Shown here one piece after another: positions 1-10,472 of a stretch of DNA of 64,000 nucleotides (the first letter of the stretch is position 1; each line of letters starts with the position of its first letter). The translations under genes and the position numbers were made by a program. The DNA comes from Salarias fasciatus. Taxonomy: Eukaryota; Chordata; Actinopteri; Blenniiformes; Blenniidae. The notes below the pieces were generated by a model. The model was given only the letters and a program-made list of their open reading frames with translations, was not told the DNA's origin and did not search any database. The stretch lies in assembly GCF_902148845.1 (NCBI RefSeq), contig NC_043751.1, forward strand, positions 29,984,601 to 30,048,600. The letters run 5' to 3'.

Positions 1-19
1 TTCATTCTGGATTGAATGA

Positions 20-204
20 GGTCACCTTTAGGGCTTGAAGACACTCAAAACCAAATGAAGTTATCAAATATGTTTATTTACACTCCAAATACAAAATAGA
101 TAATCCATACAAATGTAAATGTATCAGGCCATATTCATATAAAGTGCTCCATCATGGTCATATTGATGCAAAGTGCTCCACCATGGCAGCAGGATGAAAA
201 CACA
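20..204 (-). pseudogene. Metallothionein 3'-end relic (3' UTR only)
   Basis: This stretch matches the 3' UTR and 3' flank of the MT genes at 3960-4141 and 12818-12992, including the reversed poly(A) signal and the repeated 'gtgctccaccatgg' area. The match stops just before the stop codon of exon 3. The following bases belong to a flank also seen near 11640 and 23930. No MT coding exon remains, so it is a truncated fifth MT copy on the minus strand. Alternatively the rest of the copy lies elsewhere and only a duplication breakpoint is seen here. Confidence 0.75.
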
Positions 205-258
205 AATTCAAAATAAATTCAACAAAAAGGGTTCAAGTATCCAAAGTTAACTTTTCTT

Positions 259-2443
259 TTGATGTTTATGCTTTTTTTTAACAATTTATTTATTAGTGTT
301 TTTGCAAATACAAATCAAAGAATCATTAACAGTGATGGAGCTAGTACATAAACCCACGTCCACCCCCCACCCAAATCAAACCCTCTAAGCCAACTCGAAC
401 CTTAGCAAAACAAATTAAAATAAAATAAAAAATAAATAAAACAGAAAATAAATTAGAGAAAAAGAAAAAAAAAAAAGGAAGCGAAGCAGTACATTTCCAT
501 AAGTATAATCTTGTGTGTCTACACACCTATTTTCATATATGCGTAGGCAAGCCATAATAATACAGATAATGGATGAATGAGATAAGTGATAACAGTAATA
601 ATAGTAACACCGGGCGGTGAGTGGCCCGACAGCCTCAAAGCCCAGCAAGGGTCAACAGTTGGCTGTAGAGGAGCAAACCCAGGACTATCGGCTCGCCACA
701 TCCAGCACCCACCGCCACACCAGCAGCAGTGTTCAGCCAGTTCCCTGTGAGAGGTTATGAAGGTACCCTTTAAAGTCACCCCAACATTTTTCAAAAAGAT
801 GAGGTTTTCTCTTCATATTAAACATAATTTTTTCAGAGGCCATGTATGATGCAATTTCTTTCAGCCACATAGAAGCAGTGGGTGGGTTTTCATTTTTCCA
901 TAATATTGCAATGCATTTATTTCCAGCAGTTAGGGATAGCCAAAGAAAACGCTTTTTCCTCATCCCATCTAGAGCGGATAGATCCCCGAGCAAAATCAAC
1001 CTTGGCGAGTGAGGGATCTCTATCCCTGTGATATCTTTAAGTGTATTAAGAATGTGGTCTCAGAATTGTTTCAGCTTTACACAGTCCCAAAACATATGAA
1101 TTAGACTCCCTACTGCAACTTTACACCGAGGACAAAGCTCAGAAATTGTGCTATACATTTTGTGTAGTCTCTCAGGTGTAAGATAAACTCTATGAATGAG
1201 ACTGAGCTGAAGAAGCCTGTGACGGCTATTAACGGAAAAGTTTTGAGCTGTACTGCAGAGTGTTTCCCATTCAGAGTTTGTAAAGCTGAAACAAAGGTCC
1301 TGTTCCCATTTTGCTCTGCATTTCAGGGTTTTATTGGCTAACAGATCTAGTATCCTGCTGTACATCAGAGACACCATGCCCTTCGGGTGTCGGATGTCTT
1401 TTAGGATATTGCCAGATACAGGAGGTTCTGGAGATGTTACGCGTCCACATTGTTGGGAGCAGATAAAATGTCTGACCTGCAGATACTTGAAGAAGTGTGC
1501 TGCTGGAAGACTGAAGGTGTCTCTTAACTGTTCGAAGGATTTCAGTGTGTCATTTTCATAGAGGTCACCAACTGTTTGAATCCCCATGTTATACCACCTC
1601 CTTGTCAGACCGTCTCTTAGTGCAGGTGGCAGCGCTGGGTTATTTTGGAAAGGCGTGTTATTATGTAGATATGTCACACTACCAGTGCGGAGCTGTATAG
1701 TTGACCATAGTTTAGACATATGATTAATGACTGGATTATCTGTGCCGTCTTTCAAAGTATGATATAGTTTAATATAAGGGATGCCAGCCAGTGGTTCTTC
1801 TGCAGCGAAAAATTGCTCTATTTGCCTCCATGCTGGAGGATGGGACATCTCTGTCTGCCAGAACCAGAGGGCTCTCAGTTGAGCAGCCCAGTAGAAGAAG
1901 TCAAAGTTGGGGAGTTTTAACCCACCATGACGAGAGGCACTGTACAATGTTTTGATTTTAATTCTGGGCACTTTACCCCTCCATATGAACCTGGATATCA
2001 CACCTTCTAATTTCTTTAAAAAAATTGTTGGAACTGAAATGCGGAGTGTTTGAAATAGGTAGAGGAATCGCGGCAGCACATTCGTTTTTATACAGTTGAC
2101 ACGTCCTGTCAGAGAAATAGGTAGATGCCTCCATCTGTCCTTCAAAAGGGAAGTTTTCCTGTGAGATCTGTTCAGCTGACATGTTTAAACGCAAGGCAAT
2201 ACTTTTTTGTGCATTTACTTTGTATCCAGATATTTCACTGTACAATTTGAGCAGATTTATGAGGGCTGGCAAAGTGCTGGTTGGCCTGGTCAAAAACAGA
2301 ATTATATCGTCTGCATATAAAGAGATAATGTGGTTCACACCCAGGGCCGGCCCGGGCTTCAGAGGCGCCCTAGGCGACTAGGCGAGCCTGAGACGAGCGC
2401 CCCTTGGGAGCGTGTTTTTCGAGCGGTCCCGACATTTGTTGAG

Positions 2444-2481
<38 letters not shown>

Positions 2482-3043
2482 GCGCGCTGACGAGCGATGC
2501 CGAACAATACCGATCAGTGCCGGGCAGCGCCGAGGACGAGGAGCGCAGTGTGTCGGACCGCTGCACAGCGGGGCACACGGAACACAGAGCATCGTGGCGC
2601 CCCTTGTACGACCGCGGCGCCCCCCTCGGGACGTGGCGCCCTAGGCGGCCGCCTAGTTCGCCTATGCCTAGAGCCGGCCCTGTTCACACCCCCAATCACA
2701 ACTCCAGAGATAAGAGGGTGGGTCCTTATGGCTATAGCCAAGGGCTCCACTGCTAATGCGAAAAGTACGGGTGATAGTGGGCATCCCTGACGTGTGCCTC
2801 TTGAGAGGGAGAACGGAGGTGATATTTCTGTGTTTGTCTGTATCATAGCTTTGGGGTCACGGTATAACAGCTTAATCATATTAACCATATCTGTGCCAAA
2901 GTTCATTTTACGAAGGACCGCAAACAGAAAGTGCCATTTGAGGCGATCAAAGGCTTTTTCCGCATCAAGTGAAACTGCCAAAACTGGGTCATTTATAGAT
3001 TTAGCGAAGTGAACTATGTTGAGGAATTGATGTGTATGCTTTT
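259..3043 (-). mobile_element. L1-clade LINE, 5'-truncated, arm 1 copy
   Basis: A non-LTR retrotransposon lies on the minus strand between flanking copies of a 17-base target duplication (259-275 and 3027-3043, one mismatch). The element body is about 276-3026. The 5' piece (2683-3026) encodes reverse-transcriptase motifs such as LDAEKAFDR and GTRQGCPLSP. The catalytic YADD (in SLYADDIILF) and the region after it lie at 2145-2338. The 3' piece (1060-2145) encodes the L1-type segment with SRFIWRG and GGLKLPNF, ending in a CPRC zinc-knuckle-like motif. An A-rich tail lies at about 271-280. It lacks ORF1 and the endonuclease and carries a nested hAT MITE, so it cannot be autonomous. The same insertion is in the other palindrome arm at 10473-11592, so it predates the duplication. 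Confidence 0.9.
2334..2690. mobile_element. Non-autonomous hAT-type MITE nested in the L1
   Basis: The element proper is 2342-2682 (341 bp). Its termini are imperfect inverted repeats starting cagggccggc and ending gccggccctg. A perfect 8-base duplication, ttcacacc, lies on both sides (2334-2341 and 2683-2690), which is the hAT signature. It interrupts the reverse-transcriptase region of the L1. The interior is GC-rich, has a run of about 34 G near 2447-2480, and contains no transposase. Confidence 0.9.
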
Positions 3044-3216
3044 CGACTTGTCTGGTCCGCTCCTCGAATTGTTTCAGCAAACTTCCCGAGTTTGTTCGAA
3101 GTCCAGAAGTCAGGAAGCGACCGACTTATTTTTTCCAGCACTGTCCAAAATTAAATTAATTTTATTGCAGAAATTTCATCAAAGTACCGCGTGTATTTTG
3201 GGGATTTAATTGTTAT

Positions 3217-3560
3217 TTTGGGGGCCGCACGGTGACGCAGTGGTTAGCACTCTTGCCTCACAGCAAGAAGGTCCTGGGTTCAAATACCGGCCAGGGCTCA
3301 GGGTCTTTCTGTGTGGAGTTTGCATGTTCTCCCCGTGTGTGTGTGTGGGTTCCCTCCGGGTACTCCGGCTTCCTCCCACGGTCCAAAAACATGCATAGGT
3401 GTGAATGTGAGCGTGAAAGGTTGTTTGTCTATGTGTTAGCCCTGCGACAGACTGGCGACCTGTCCAGGTGTAGCCCGCCCTCGCCCGCAGTAGCTGGGAT
3501 CGGCTCCAGCCACCCGCGACCCTGAAAAGGAAACAGCAGTATAAAAAAATGAATGAATTA
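3217..3560 (+). repeat. tRNA-derived SINE, arm 1 copy
   Basis: The head resembles a tRNA with a box A-like tggttagcac and a box B-like gggttcaaat. It is followed by the long conserved body (cctcccacggtccaaaaaca and similar) and ends in a short AATGA-type tail. The same family occurs inverted at 9960-10303 and as older pieces near 21880, 22640 and 29935. Small open frames inside it are shadows of the repeat. Confidence 0.8.
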
Positions 3561-3960
3561 ATTTTTATTTTGGAAATAGAAATATAAATTAAAAACAATG
3601 AATACAATAATGCTCAAAGTGGGGTATGCTGATTGAATTCTCCCTCCTTTCCAGTGAACTCTGATGCATCCTGTGATTCTTTATGTTTTGATCACAATAT
3701 TATGAAGTATCATAATTTATTTTACGGAAATAAGCAAGAATGTAAGTGGAGTAGTGGGTAGGAGTGTCTACCCCTTCCGAAACTGTATTGTGAACATATT
3801 TTATGAACACGTTTGAAATTCAATTACAATGAATTATCCAGCACTTCAAAAATTCAGGGTAGTTTATCAGCTTGGGGAACTCGGGGTTTAAGGATTCATA
3901 CTTTCTATAATTCTTCCACATCTGTTAAGTGGTAATGTAAATGAGAAACCCTTTAGATTG
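3561..3960. other. MT 3' flank, no gene seen
   Basis: AT-rich DNA without a convincing coding frame. It is mirrored almost base for base at 9545-9955, and its inner part resembles 24990-25090 beside the canonical MT. It is therefore ancestral MT 3' flank. Confidence 0.7.
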
Positions 3961-4165
3961 AATGAGGTCACCTTTAGGGCTTGAAGACACTCAAAACCAA
4001 ATGAAGTAATTAAATATGTTTATTCACACTCCAAATACAAAATAGATAATCCATACAAATGTAAATGTATCAGGCCATATTCATATAAAGTGCTCCATCA
4101 TGGTCATGTTGATTCAAAGTGCTCCACCATGGCGGCAGGGATGTGCTGGTGCTGCAGGACGGTCA

Positions 4166-4697
4166 TCAGCAGCAGCTGGAATTGCATGTTTTCTCTTTGC
4201 ACACACAGTCAGAGGCACATTTGCTGCACTCAGGTGGGCAGCATGGGCAGCAGCCTGGAAAGACACAGATTGTGAGATGTGAGATGCAGACGAGACCGTT
4301 TTGATTAAAGACATGTCAGATTTGGGCCAAACTGCTGGTCAGGCTCAAAACATCTTCATGTGTCAGATTACACAAAACCACTGCAATTAGGTCAAGAGCA
4401 TCCACCTGTTGAGTGTCATACACACAGGCCTAAAATCAATCCTCAAAGTTCACATTCGTCTCAAGATTTAACATTCAAAGGGTTTTAAACAGAGGATCCG
4501 AGGCCTGGGTTCCACTTACTCTTCTTGCATTTGCTGCAGCAACAATCGCAGCAACAGCAGCTTGAGTCACATTTGTGGCATTCAGCTGAAAAACAGGAGA
4601 CACACGGTCAGTTTCAAAAGTTAAAATGTGAACAAACCAAAGCAACGCAGAGTAAACAATACTCACGCTTTTTGCACTTGCACTGGCAGGGGTCCAT
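4166..4697 (-). CDS. mt: Metallothionein copy 1, Cys-enriched beta domain
   Basis: A small cytosolic Cys-rich protein expected to bind Zn, Cd and Cu through thiolate clusters. Exons (minus): 4667-4697, 4520-4585 and 4166-4254, all with GT-AG introns and the usual MT phases, give 61 residues. The start is the only ATG (MDPC) just downstream of the TATA box. The alpha domain (from residue 33) keeps the family's 11 Cys and KKSCCPCC. The beta domain has 13 Cys instead of 9: an added CKC near the start, then CCCC (20-23) and CCC (25-27), with His14 where the canonical gene has Cys. Unlike copies 2 and 3 it has Glu instead of Gly at residue 41. The terminal Gln after CC is lost. The poly(A) signal is at 4019-4024 (reversed). 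MT assignment is firm; altered metal stoichiometry is inference. Confidence 0.95.
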
Positions 4698-4800
4698 GTC
4701 TCAGCAGTTGGCTTGTTGGTCCACGGAGAGAGAAGCTGCTGGTGAGGTGTGTTCTTCCTGGAAGGAGTCAGTGAGTTGTGACTGTAGGCTGGAGAGGCGG

Positions 4801-4839
4801 CCCTTTTATACTGTCCAGGCAACAACAGTACCGTGTGCA
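4801..4839 (-). promoter_or_regulatory. MT copy 1 core promoter
   Basis: On the minus strand a TATA box (4803-4810, TATAAAAG) is followed upstream by a metal-response element, TGCACAC with a following GG (4833-4839). This fits the MTF-1 core consensus TGCRCNC. The arrangement is the same in all four MT genes. Confidence 0.8.
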
Positions 4840-5000
4840 AAATGCGTCTGTCACGCTGAATACGGGAAAACATTACAAAGCAATTTGTTTACACAGTGTG
4901 GTTTATCCTACCAATAGTGAGGACACGTTCCCAGGCCAGGGCAGGATTTATTACATCAGACTACATTTTCCACCTTGTGGATAAAAATCACAACTGAATA

Positions 5001-5240
5001 AAATGTTTGGTAACACTTTACTTGAATCAACCCTGTATAACACATTGAAAGTACATTATGACACTGTATAACTATAGTTATAAACACTCATAAATGATCA
5101 CAATGCTTTATAACATTAGGACCTAACCCTAACCCTATGCTGTATAGTGGGTTATTAAGCATTGTGATCATTTATGAGTGTTTAGAACTTCTTATAATGT
5201 GTTATACTGGGTGCTTCAAGTAAATTGTTACCAAATGTTT
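5001..5240. mobile_element. Foldback MITE with 8-base target duplication
   Basis: The element proper is 5009-5232 (224 bp). It starts ggtaacactttacttgaa and ends with the near-perfect reverse complement, and its inner halves also pair. The 8-base duplication aaatgttt is exact on both sides (5001-5008 and 5233-5240). A short cctaaccctaaccct stretch lies inside. Copies 2 and 3 have an uninterrupted single aaatgttt at the matching place, so this insertion came after the MT duplications. It has no coding capacity. Confidence 0.9.
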
Positions 5241-6100
5241 TTATTTTCTGAAATATTGGTTTTTGCTTTTAATATTGTTACACACTTTTTATTGATTTTG
5301 TAATTTGAAAAGCGTGTTACGAATATAGATTGACTGATTGATAATGAAGTATTCAAAGGACAGAATGAATCATTAGTACACATGGAAGAGAACAGTTTAA
5401 TCTGAACATATAGCTACTGAAAAGAGGAAACACTGAACAGCACGTGTGACTGTCTCACTTGACAATACAGTGTCTTAATTGCTTCTTACAATCCTGTATT
5501 AAAAAAAGTTGCACACGGCCGAACAGGAAATGTGCAAAGATACGTTCATGACACATTTTTTTATGAAAGTTTAAGAAAAAAAAGAATTGTATAAAATAAA
5601 TCAGTCTCTTCCACTGTTTCTTATTTATCTGTTAGCAGTATATTGATGAAAGCAAGTCGTTTATTTTTCACTAGAGAGTTAGTAGAAATTATAATATTGA
5701 CAGATTTCTAGAATGACAGTTTTTAACTTTATTTTAATGGTTAAGTGAATTAGATAATCTCATCTCTCTTTCTCTCTCTCATCTGAACTAAACATGAAAA
5801 AAGTGTTCATCATCACAAACTGTAGTTTGTTCAGCGACTTTTCCTGATGATCCAGTGGAACATGTAATGTGGTCCCTTATTTTTTTCCACAAGAATGTGT
5901 TCATTCTGAATCAGACACAAACTTCACCGATTTTGTTGCTACTGTAGCAGGTTGAAAACTTCTCATAACTCACTGTTTGATAAGGGACATTAAGTGTTTT
6001 ATTCTCATCAAAATGTAGAGATGGTGATTTGTAATTATAGTTTAATAAATTCTATCTTTCTGTTGTCTAATATTTTGGAAAATGTATTTCTTTCATTTGG
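5241..6100. other. MT copy 1 upstream flank
   Basis: AT-rich non-coding DNA matching the upstream flanks of copy 2 (about 7830-8450) and copy 3 (14150-14760). A segment around 5780-5930 differs from both, where copies 2 and 3 agree with each other, suggesting a local replacement in this arm. No gene seen. Confidence 0.6.
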
Positions 6101-6161
6101 ATCATGAAATCAAAACAGTCATTCTTCTCTTTTGTTGTGCTTCCTGGAGTTCTTGGGTTTG

Positions 6162-6242
6162 TGCACACGGCACACACACACGTCAGAGGCGTGCTCGCTA
6201 CTCGTCCACGCTCTGCGCTCGGCCGCTTCGCTCTTTGCACCC
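6162..6242 (+). promoter_or_regulatory. Distal MRE cluster of MT copy 1
   Basis: Three TGCRCNC cores lie within 81 bases: TGCACAC (6162-6168), TGCGCTC in ctctgcgctcggcc (6214-6220, an excellent match to the extended MRE) and TGCACCC (6236-6242). The block is about 1.5 kb upstream of the start codon and recurs beside every MT gene here. Distal MRE clusters are known for fish MT promoters. Confidence 0.65.
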
Positions 6243-6473
6243 GTCATGAACGCACCACGCGCTGTAGGAAAAAACGCTTTCAAGAGCGGGTATGGAAAGC
6301 CAAAACAGTCACAATTCGCCACTAATCCAACGCGTCTGATCCTTAGGACACCGTAAAAATCGCCCGTTTTTAATAAAACGCGCGTAAAATATGCGCGTTT
6401 GGACAAAGAAAACATGTATATTTTACACACTTTTGCTGAAGGCTGTAGAACGCCGTAAAAAACGGACTATATC

Positions 6474-6944
6474 TGGCCGGTACCTCTCGACCTCTCGACC
6501 TCCCTCACAAGCTCAGGCTCCTTCCCCCCCAACGAGGTGACATTCCCTGGCCCTAGAGCTAGTCTCTGTGTCTGAGGATCGGGTCGCCGGGCACCCTGCA
6601 GTCCACATTGCACCCGGCCCCTACGGTTCCCTCGGTGGGTGGTGGGTCCGCCGGAGGGCTGGTCCACGTCGCCCCTTCGGGCTGAGCCCGGCCGGGCCCC
6701 GTGGGCAAAGGCCCGGTCACCAGGAGCTCGCTTACGAGCCCCAACCCCAGGCCTGGCTCCAGGGTGGGGCCCCCGCTGCGCCATACCGGGCGACGTCACG
6801 GACCTCGATTATAACTTCATCATAGGAGCTGTTGACCTGCCCTTGGTCTGGCCCATCACCCAGGACCTGTGTGCCATGGGAGACCCTGCCAGGGGCATAA
6901 AGCCCCAGACACTCCCCCGCCACTTTAAGGGTAGCAGGTGAGGG
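6474..6944. repeat. GC-rich interspersed-repeat-like block, unclassified
   Basis: A GC-rich, CpG-bearing block in the centre of the palindrome, absent from the flanks of the other MT copies. Its texture, including text like ggcctggctccagggtggggc and aggggcataaagccccaga, resembles a dispersed fish repeat, but I cannot assign a family. Open frames on both strands here look like by-products of the composition. Confidence 0.45.
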
Positions 6945-7002
6945 GGAAGATTATAGAAAGTATGAATCCTTCAACTGTCCCCCTCATGATCCTTCTGACT
7001 TT

Positions 7003-7139
7003 CTGGGTTTGAAGCAGGAGGTGTTAGAAAAGTTTCCACAGGGATAACCGGCTTGTGGCGGCCAAGCGTTCATAGCGACGTCGCTTTTTGATCCTTCGAT
7101 GTCGGCTTTTCCTGTCATTGTGAAGCAGATTTCACTGAG
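7003..7139 (+). pseudogene. 28S rRNA gene fragment
   Basis: About 135 bases match the highly conserved 28S domain V region on the plus strand. Landmarks are ccacagggataac(c/t)ggct, tggcggccaagcgttcatag and tcgctttttgatccttcgat. There are several substitutions from the conserved rRNA sequence, and homology stops near gaagcagatttcac. It is an rRNA pseudo-fragment, not a functional rRNA gene. Its right edge abuts the copy 2 MT upstream flank. Confidence 0.88.
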
Positions 7140-7265
7140 CAGCACGCTGCACTTTTTGCATGAGTCACGTCCCATTAAAAAAGAAAAAAAAAAAACGTGG
7201 GAAAACACACCTCCACTGCAGGTGCAAATTGGTCAGTGCTGCGTTCACGATCCCACTTCCATCGT
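7140..7265. promoter_or_regulatory. Far-upstream MT element with AP-1 site (copy 2)
   Basis: This block is shared with copy 3 (15380-15480, reversed). It contains the AP-1 consensus TGAGTCA at 7161-7167 and an A-rich run. The related block beside copy 4 (27850-27960) keeps an MRE core but not the AP-1 site. A role in oxidative-stress response is inference from the motif only. Confidence 0.4.
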
Positions 7266-7634
7266 TAAATACTCTTTACAGCAATGTATACTGTTTCTGT
7301 GGCTAAATTTGGGATACAAAATAGGTGGGATGGACAGAATAAAGTATCATTACATTTTACCTCACTTTCCGCAACTTCAGGGAGGCAACAAAAGTTGAAA
7401 TGCTGATGATTAATTCTTGTAGTTGATAATTTTGTTCTAGTAGCTTCAGCTCATTTTCTTTATTTCACCATTAAACTGCTATTATGCCTGTTTATACCAA
7501 TATAACTATAGCTGGTACTGATAAGCAGTCTATTTGTGAGCTTTAAGTTATATTAAGAATCTTGTCGCGTCTCTTGTGCGCCCGAGTCGCTCTTGAAAGC
7601 GTTTTTTTCCTGCAGCGCGTGGTGCGTTCATGAC

Positions 7635-7720
7635 GGGTGCAAAGAGCAAAGCGGCCGAGCGCAGAGCAGCACGAGGAAGAGCAGCGAGCACGCCTCTGAC
7701 GTGTGTGTGTTCCGTGTGCA
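7635..7720 (-). promoter_or_regulatory. Distal MRE cluster of MT copy 2
   Basis: This is the reverse complement of the copy 1 block, with three MRE cores on the minus strand at 7635-7641, 7657-7663 and 7714-7720. It lies about 1.1 kb upstream of the copy 2 start codon. Confidence 0.65.
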
Positions 7721-7829
7721 CAAACCCAAAAACTCCAGGAAGCACAGCAAAAGAGAAGAATGACTGTTTTGATTTCATGATCCAAATGAAAGAAATACAT
7801 TCTCCAAAATATAAGACAACAGACAGATA

Positions 7830-8640
7830 GATAGACGGATGGACCGATAGGTAGATAGAATTTATTAAACTGTAATTAGAAATCACTATCTCTGTGGTTT
7901 GATGAGAATAAAAAAGTTAATTTCCCTGATCAAACAGTGAGTTGTGAGAAGCATTTCTGACATTAACTTTCACAAACAGCAACTCAAAGAAGCTCATTTC
8001 CAGTATTTATTAAGGCTTATTCAGTAAAAACACACAGAGATCAGTTAATCTAATTCAATTAACCATTAAAATAACTTTGAAAACTGTCATTCTGGAAGTC
8101 TCTCAATATTAATAATTTCTAACTTCAGCAAAAAATAAACTAGTTGCTTTCATCAATATACTGCTAAGAGATTAATCAGAAACAGTGGGAGATATTGATT
8201 TATTTTATATAATTCTTTTTTTTCTAAAACTTTCATAAAAATATGTCAGCTCATCTTTGTATGTTTCCTGTTGGGCCCTGTGCAATTTTTTTTAGGACAG
8301 GATTGTAAAAAGCAATGAGGATACCGTATGTCAGACAGTCACATGGTGCCGTTTAGTGTTTCCTCTTTTCAGGAACTATATGTTCAGATCAAACTGTTCT
8401 CTTCCATGTGTCCTAATGATTTATTCTGTCCTTTGAATACAATATTTAAAAAAAAAAAAATAATAAAATAAAAATTAATAAAATAAAAACATTTCATTCA
8501 GGTGTTGATTTTTATCCACAAGGTGGAAAATGTAGTCTGATGTAATAAAACCTACCCCGGCCTGGGAATGTGTGTGTCCTCACTATTGGTAGGATAAACC
8601 ACACTGTGTAAACAAATTGCTTTGTAATGTTTGTAATGCT
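7830..8640. other. MT copy 2 upstream flank
   Basis: AT-rich DNA with no gene. It contains short GATA-type repeats near 7825-7860 and an A-rich stretch near 8440-8490. The latter holds the empty site for the MITE found at 5009-5232. Confidence 0.6.
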
Positions 8641-8678
8641 TGTAATGTTTTCCCGCCTTCAGCGTGACAGACGCATTT

Positions 8679-8715
8679 TGCACACGGTACTGTTGTTTCC
8701 TGGACAGTATAAAAG
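8679..8715 (+). promoter_or_regulatory. MT copy 2 core promoter
   Basis: An MRE core TGCACAC followed by GG (8679-8685) and a TATA box TATAAAAG (8708-8715) lie about 105 bases before the start codon. The layout is the mirror image of copy 1. Confidence 0.8.
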
Positions 8716-8820
8716 GGCCGCCTCTCCAGCCTACAGTCACAACTCACTGACTCCTTCCAGGAAGAACACACCTCACCAGCAGCTTCTCTCTCCGTGGACC
8801 AACAAGCCAACTGCTGAGAC

Positions 8821-9352
8821 ATGGACCCCTGCCAGTGCAAGTGCAAAAAGCGTGAGTCTTGTTCTCTCTGCGTGGCTTTGGTTTGTTCACATTTTAACTT
8901 TTGAAACTGACCGTGTGTCTCCTGTTTTTCAGCTGAATGCCACAAATGTGACTCAAGCTGCTGTTGCTGCGATTGTTGCTGCAGCAAATGCAAGAAGAGT
9001 AAGTGGAACCCAGGCCTCTGATCCTCTGTTTAGAACCCTTTGAATGTTAAATCTTGAGACGAATGTGAACTTTGAGGGTTGATTTTAGGCCTGTATGCAT
9101 GACACTCAACAGGTGGATGCACTTGACTTAATTGCAGTGGTTTTGTGTAATCTGAAACATGAAGATGTTTTGAGCCTGACCAGCAGTTTGGCCCAAATCT
9201 GACATGTCTTTAATCAAAATGGTCTCGTCTGCATCTCACATCTCACAATCTGTGTCTTTCCAGGCTGCTGCCCATGCTGCCCACCCGGGTGCAGCAAATG
9301 TGCCTCTGACTGCGTGTGCAAAGAGAAGACATGCAATTCCAGCTGCTGCTGA
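8821..9352 (+). CDS. mt: Metallothionein copy 2, Cys-enriched beta domain
   Basis: Exons 8821-8851, 8933-8998 and 9264-9352 with consensus GT-AG introns encode 61 residues and 24 Cys (13 beta, 11 alpha). Against the canonical gene at 25720-26286, exon 2 has the same length, but four Ser codons have become Cys, one Cys has become His, and exon 1 has gained two codons that add one Cys. The alpha domain reads [12 protein letters not shown] and ends ...SSCC with the stop directly after. The poly(A) signal AATAAA is at 9494-9499. It is divergently paired with copy 1 across the palindrome centre and has Gly41 and Pro11. Frame, splice sites and promoter all look intact. Function as a metal thiolate protein is family knowledge; a different metal preference is inference. 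Confidence 0.95.
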
Positions 9353-9539
9353 TGACCGTCCTGCAGCACCAGCACATCCCTGCCGCCATGGTGGAGCACT
9401 TTGAATCAATATGACCATGATGGAGCACTTTATATGAATATGGCCTGATACATTTACATTTGTATGGATTATCTATTTTGTATTTGGAGTGTAAATAAAC
9501 ATATTTAATTACTTCATTTGGTTTTGAGTGTCTTCAAGC

Positions 9540-9959
9540 CCTAAAGGTGACCTCATTCAATCTAAAGGGTTTCTCATTTACACTGCCACTTAACAGATGT
9601 GGAAGAATTATAGAAAGTATGAATCCTTCAACCCCGAGTCCCCAAGCTGATAAACTCCCCTGAATTTTTGAAGTGCTGGATAATTCATTGTAATTGAATT
9701 TCAAACGTGTTCATAAAATATGTTCACAATACAGTTTCAGAAGGGGTAGACACTCCTACCCACTACTCCACTTACATTCTTGCTTATTTCCGTAAAATAA
9801 ATTATGATACTTCATAATATTGTGATCAAAACAAAAAAATCACAGGATGCATCAGAGTTCACTGGAAAGGAGGGAGAATTCAATCAGCATACCCCATTTT
9901 GAGCATTATTGTATTCATTGTTTTAATTTATATTTCTATATCCAAAATAAAAATTAATT
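9540..9959. other. MT copy 2 3' flank
   Basis: Mirror copy of 3561-3960. No gene seen. Confidence 0.7.
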
Positions 9960-10303
9960 CATTAATTTTTTACACTGCTGTTTCCTTTTCAGGGTCGCGG
10001 GTGACTGGAGCCGATCCCAGCTACTGCGGGCGAGGGCGGGCTACACCTGGACAGGTCGCCAGTCTGTCGCAGGGCTAACACATAGACAAACAACCTTTCA
10101 CGCTCACATTCACACCTATGCATGTTTTTGGACCGTGGGAGGAAGCCGGAGTACCAGGAGGGAACCCACACACACACACACGGGGAGAACATGCAAACTC
10201 CACACAGAAAGACCCTGAGCCCTGGCCGGTATTTGAACCCAGGACCTTCTTGCTGTGAGGCAAGAGCGCTAACCACTGCGTCACCGTCCGGCCCCCAAAA
10301 TAA
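9960..10303 (-). repeat. tRNA-derived SINE, arm 2 copy
   Basis: Inverted copy of the SINE at 3217-3560 with the same truncation points, so it was duplicated with the arm rather than inserted separately. Confidence 0.8.
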
Positions 10304-10472
10304 AAATGAAATCCCCAAAATACACGCGGTACTTTGATGAAATTTCTGCAATAAAATTAATTTAATTTTGGACAGTGCTGGAAAAAATAAGTCGGTCGCT
10401 TCCTGACTTCTGGACTTCGAACAAACTCGGGAAGTTTGCTGAAACAATTCGAGGAGCGGACCAGACAAGTAG

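Noticed and set aside
6467-6941. Several GC-rich open frames of 60-110 codons on both strands
   Set aside because: Pro/Arg/Gly-rich composition on all frames, no start context or family resemblance; explained by the GC-rich repeat-like block.
7543-7886. Open frames repeated upstream of each MT gene (also at 6104, 14704, 27236)
   Set aside because: The shared text is the distal MRE block; the frames are not kept between copies.
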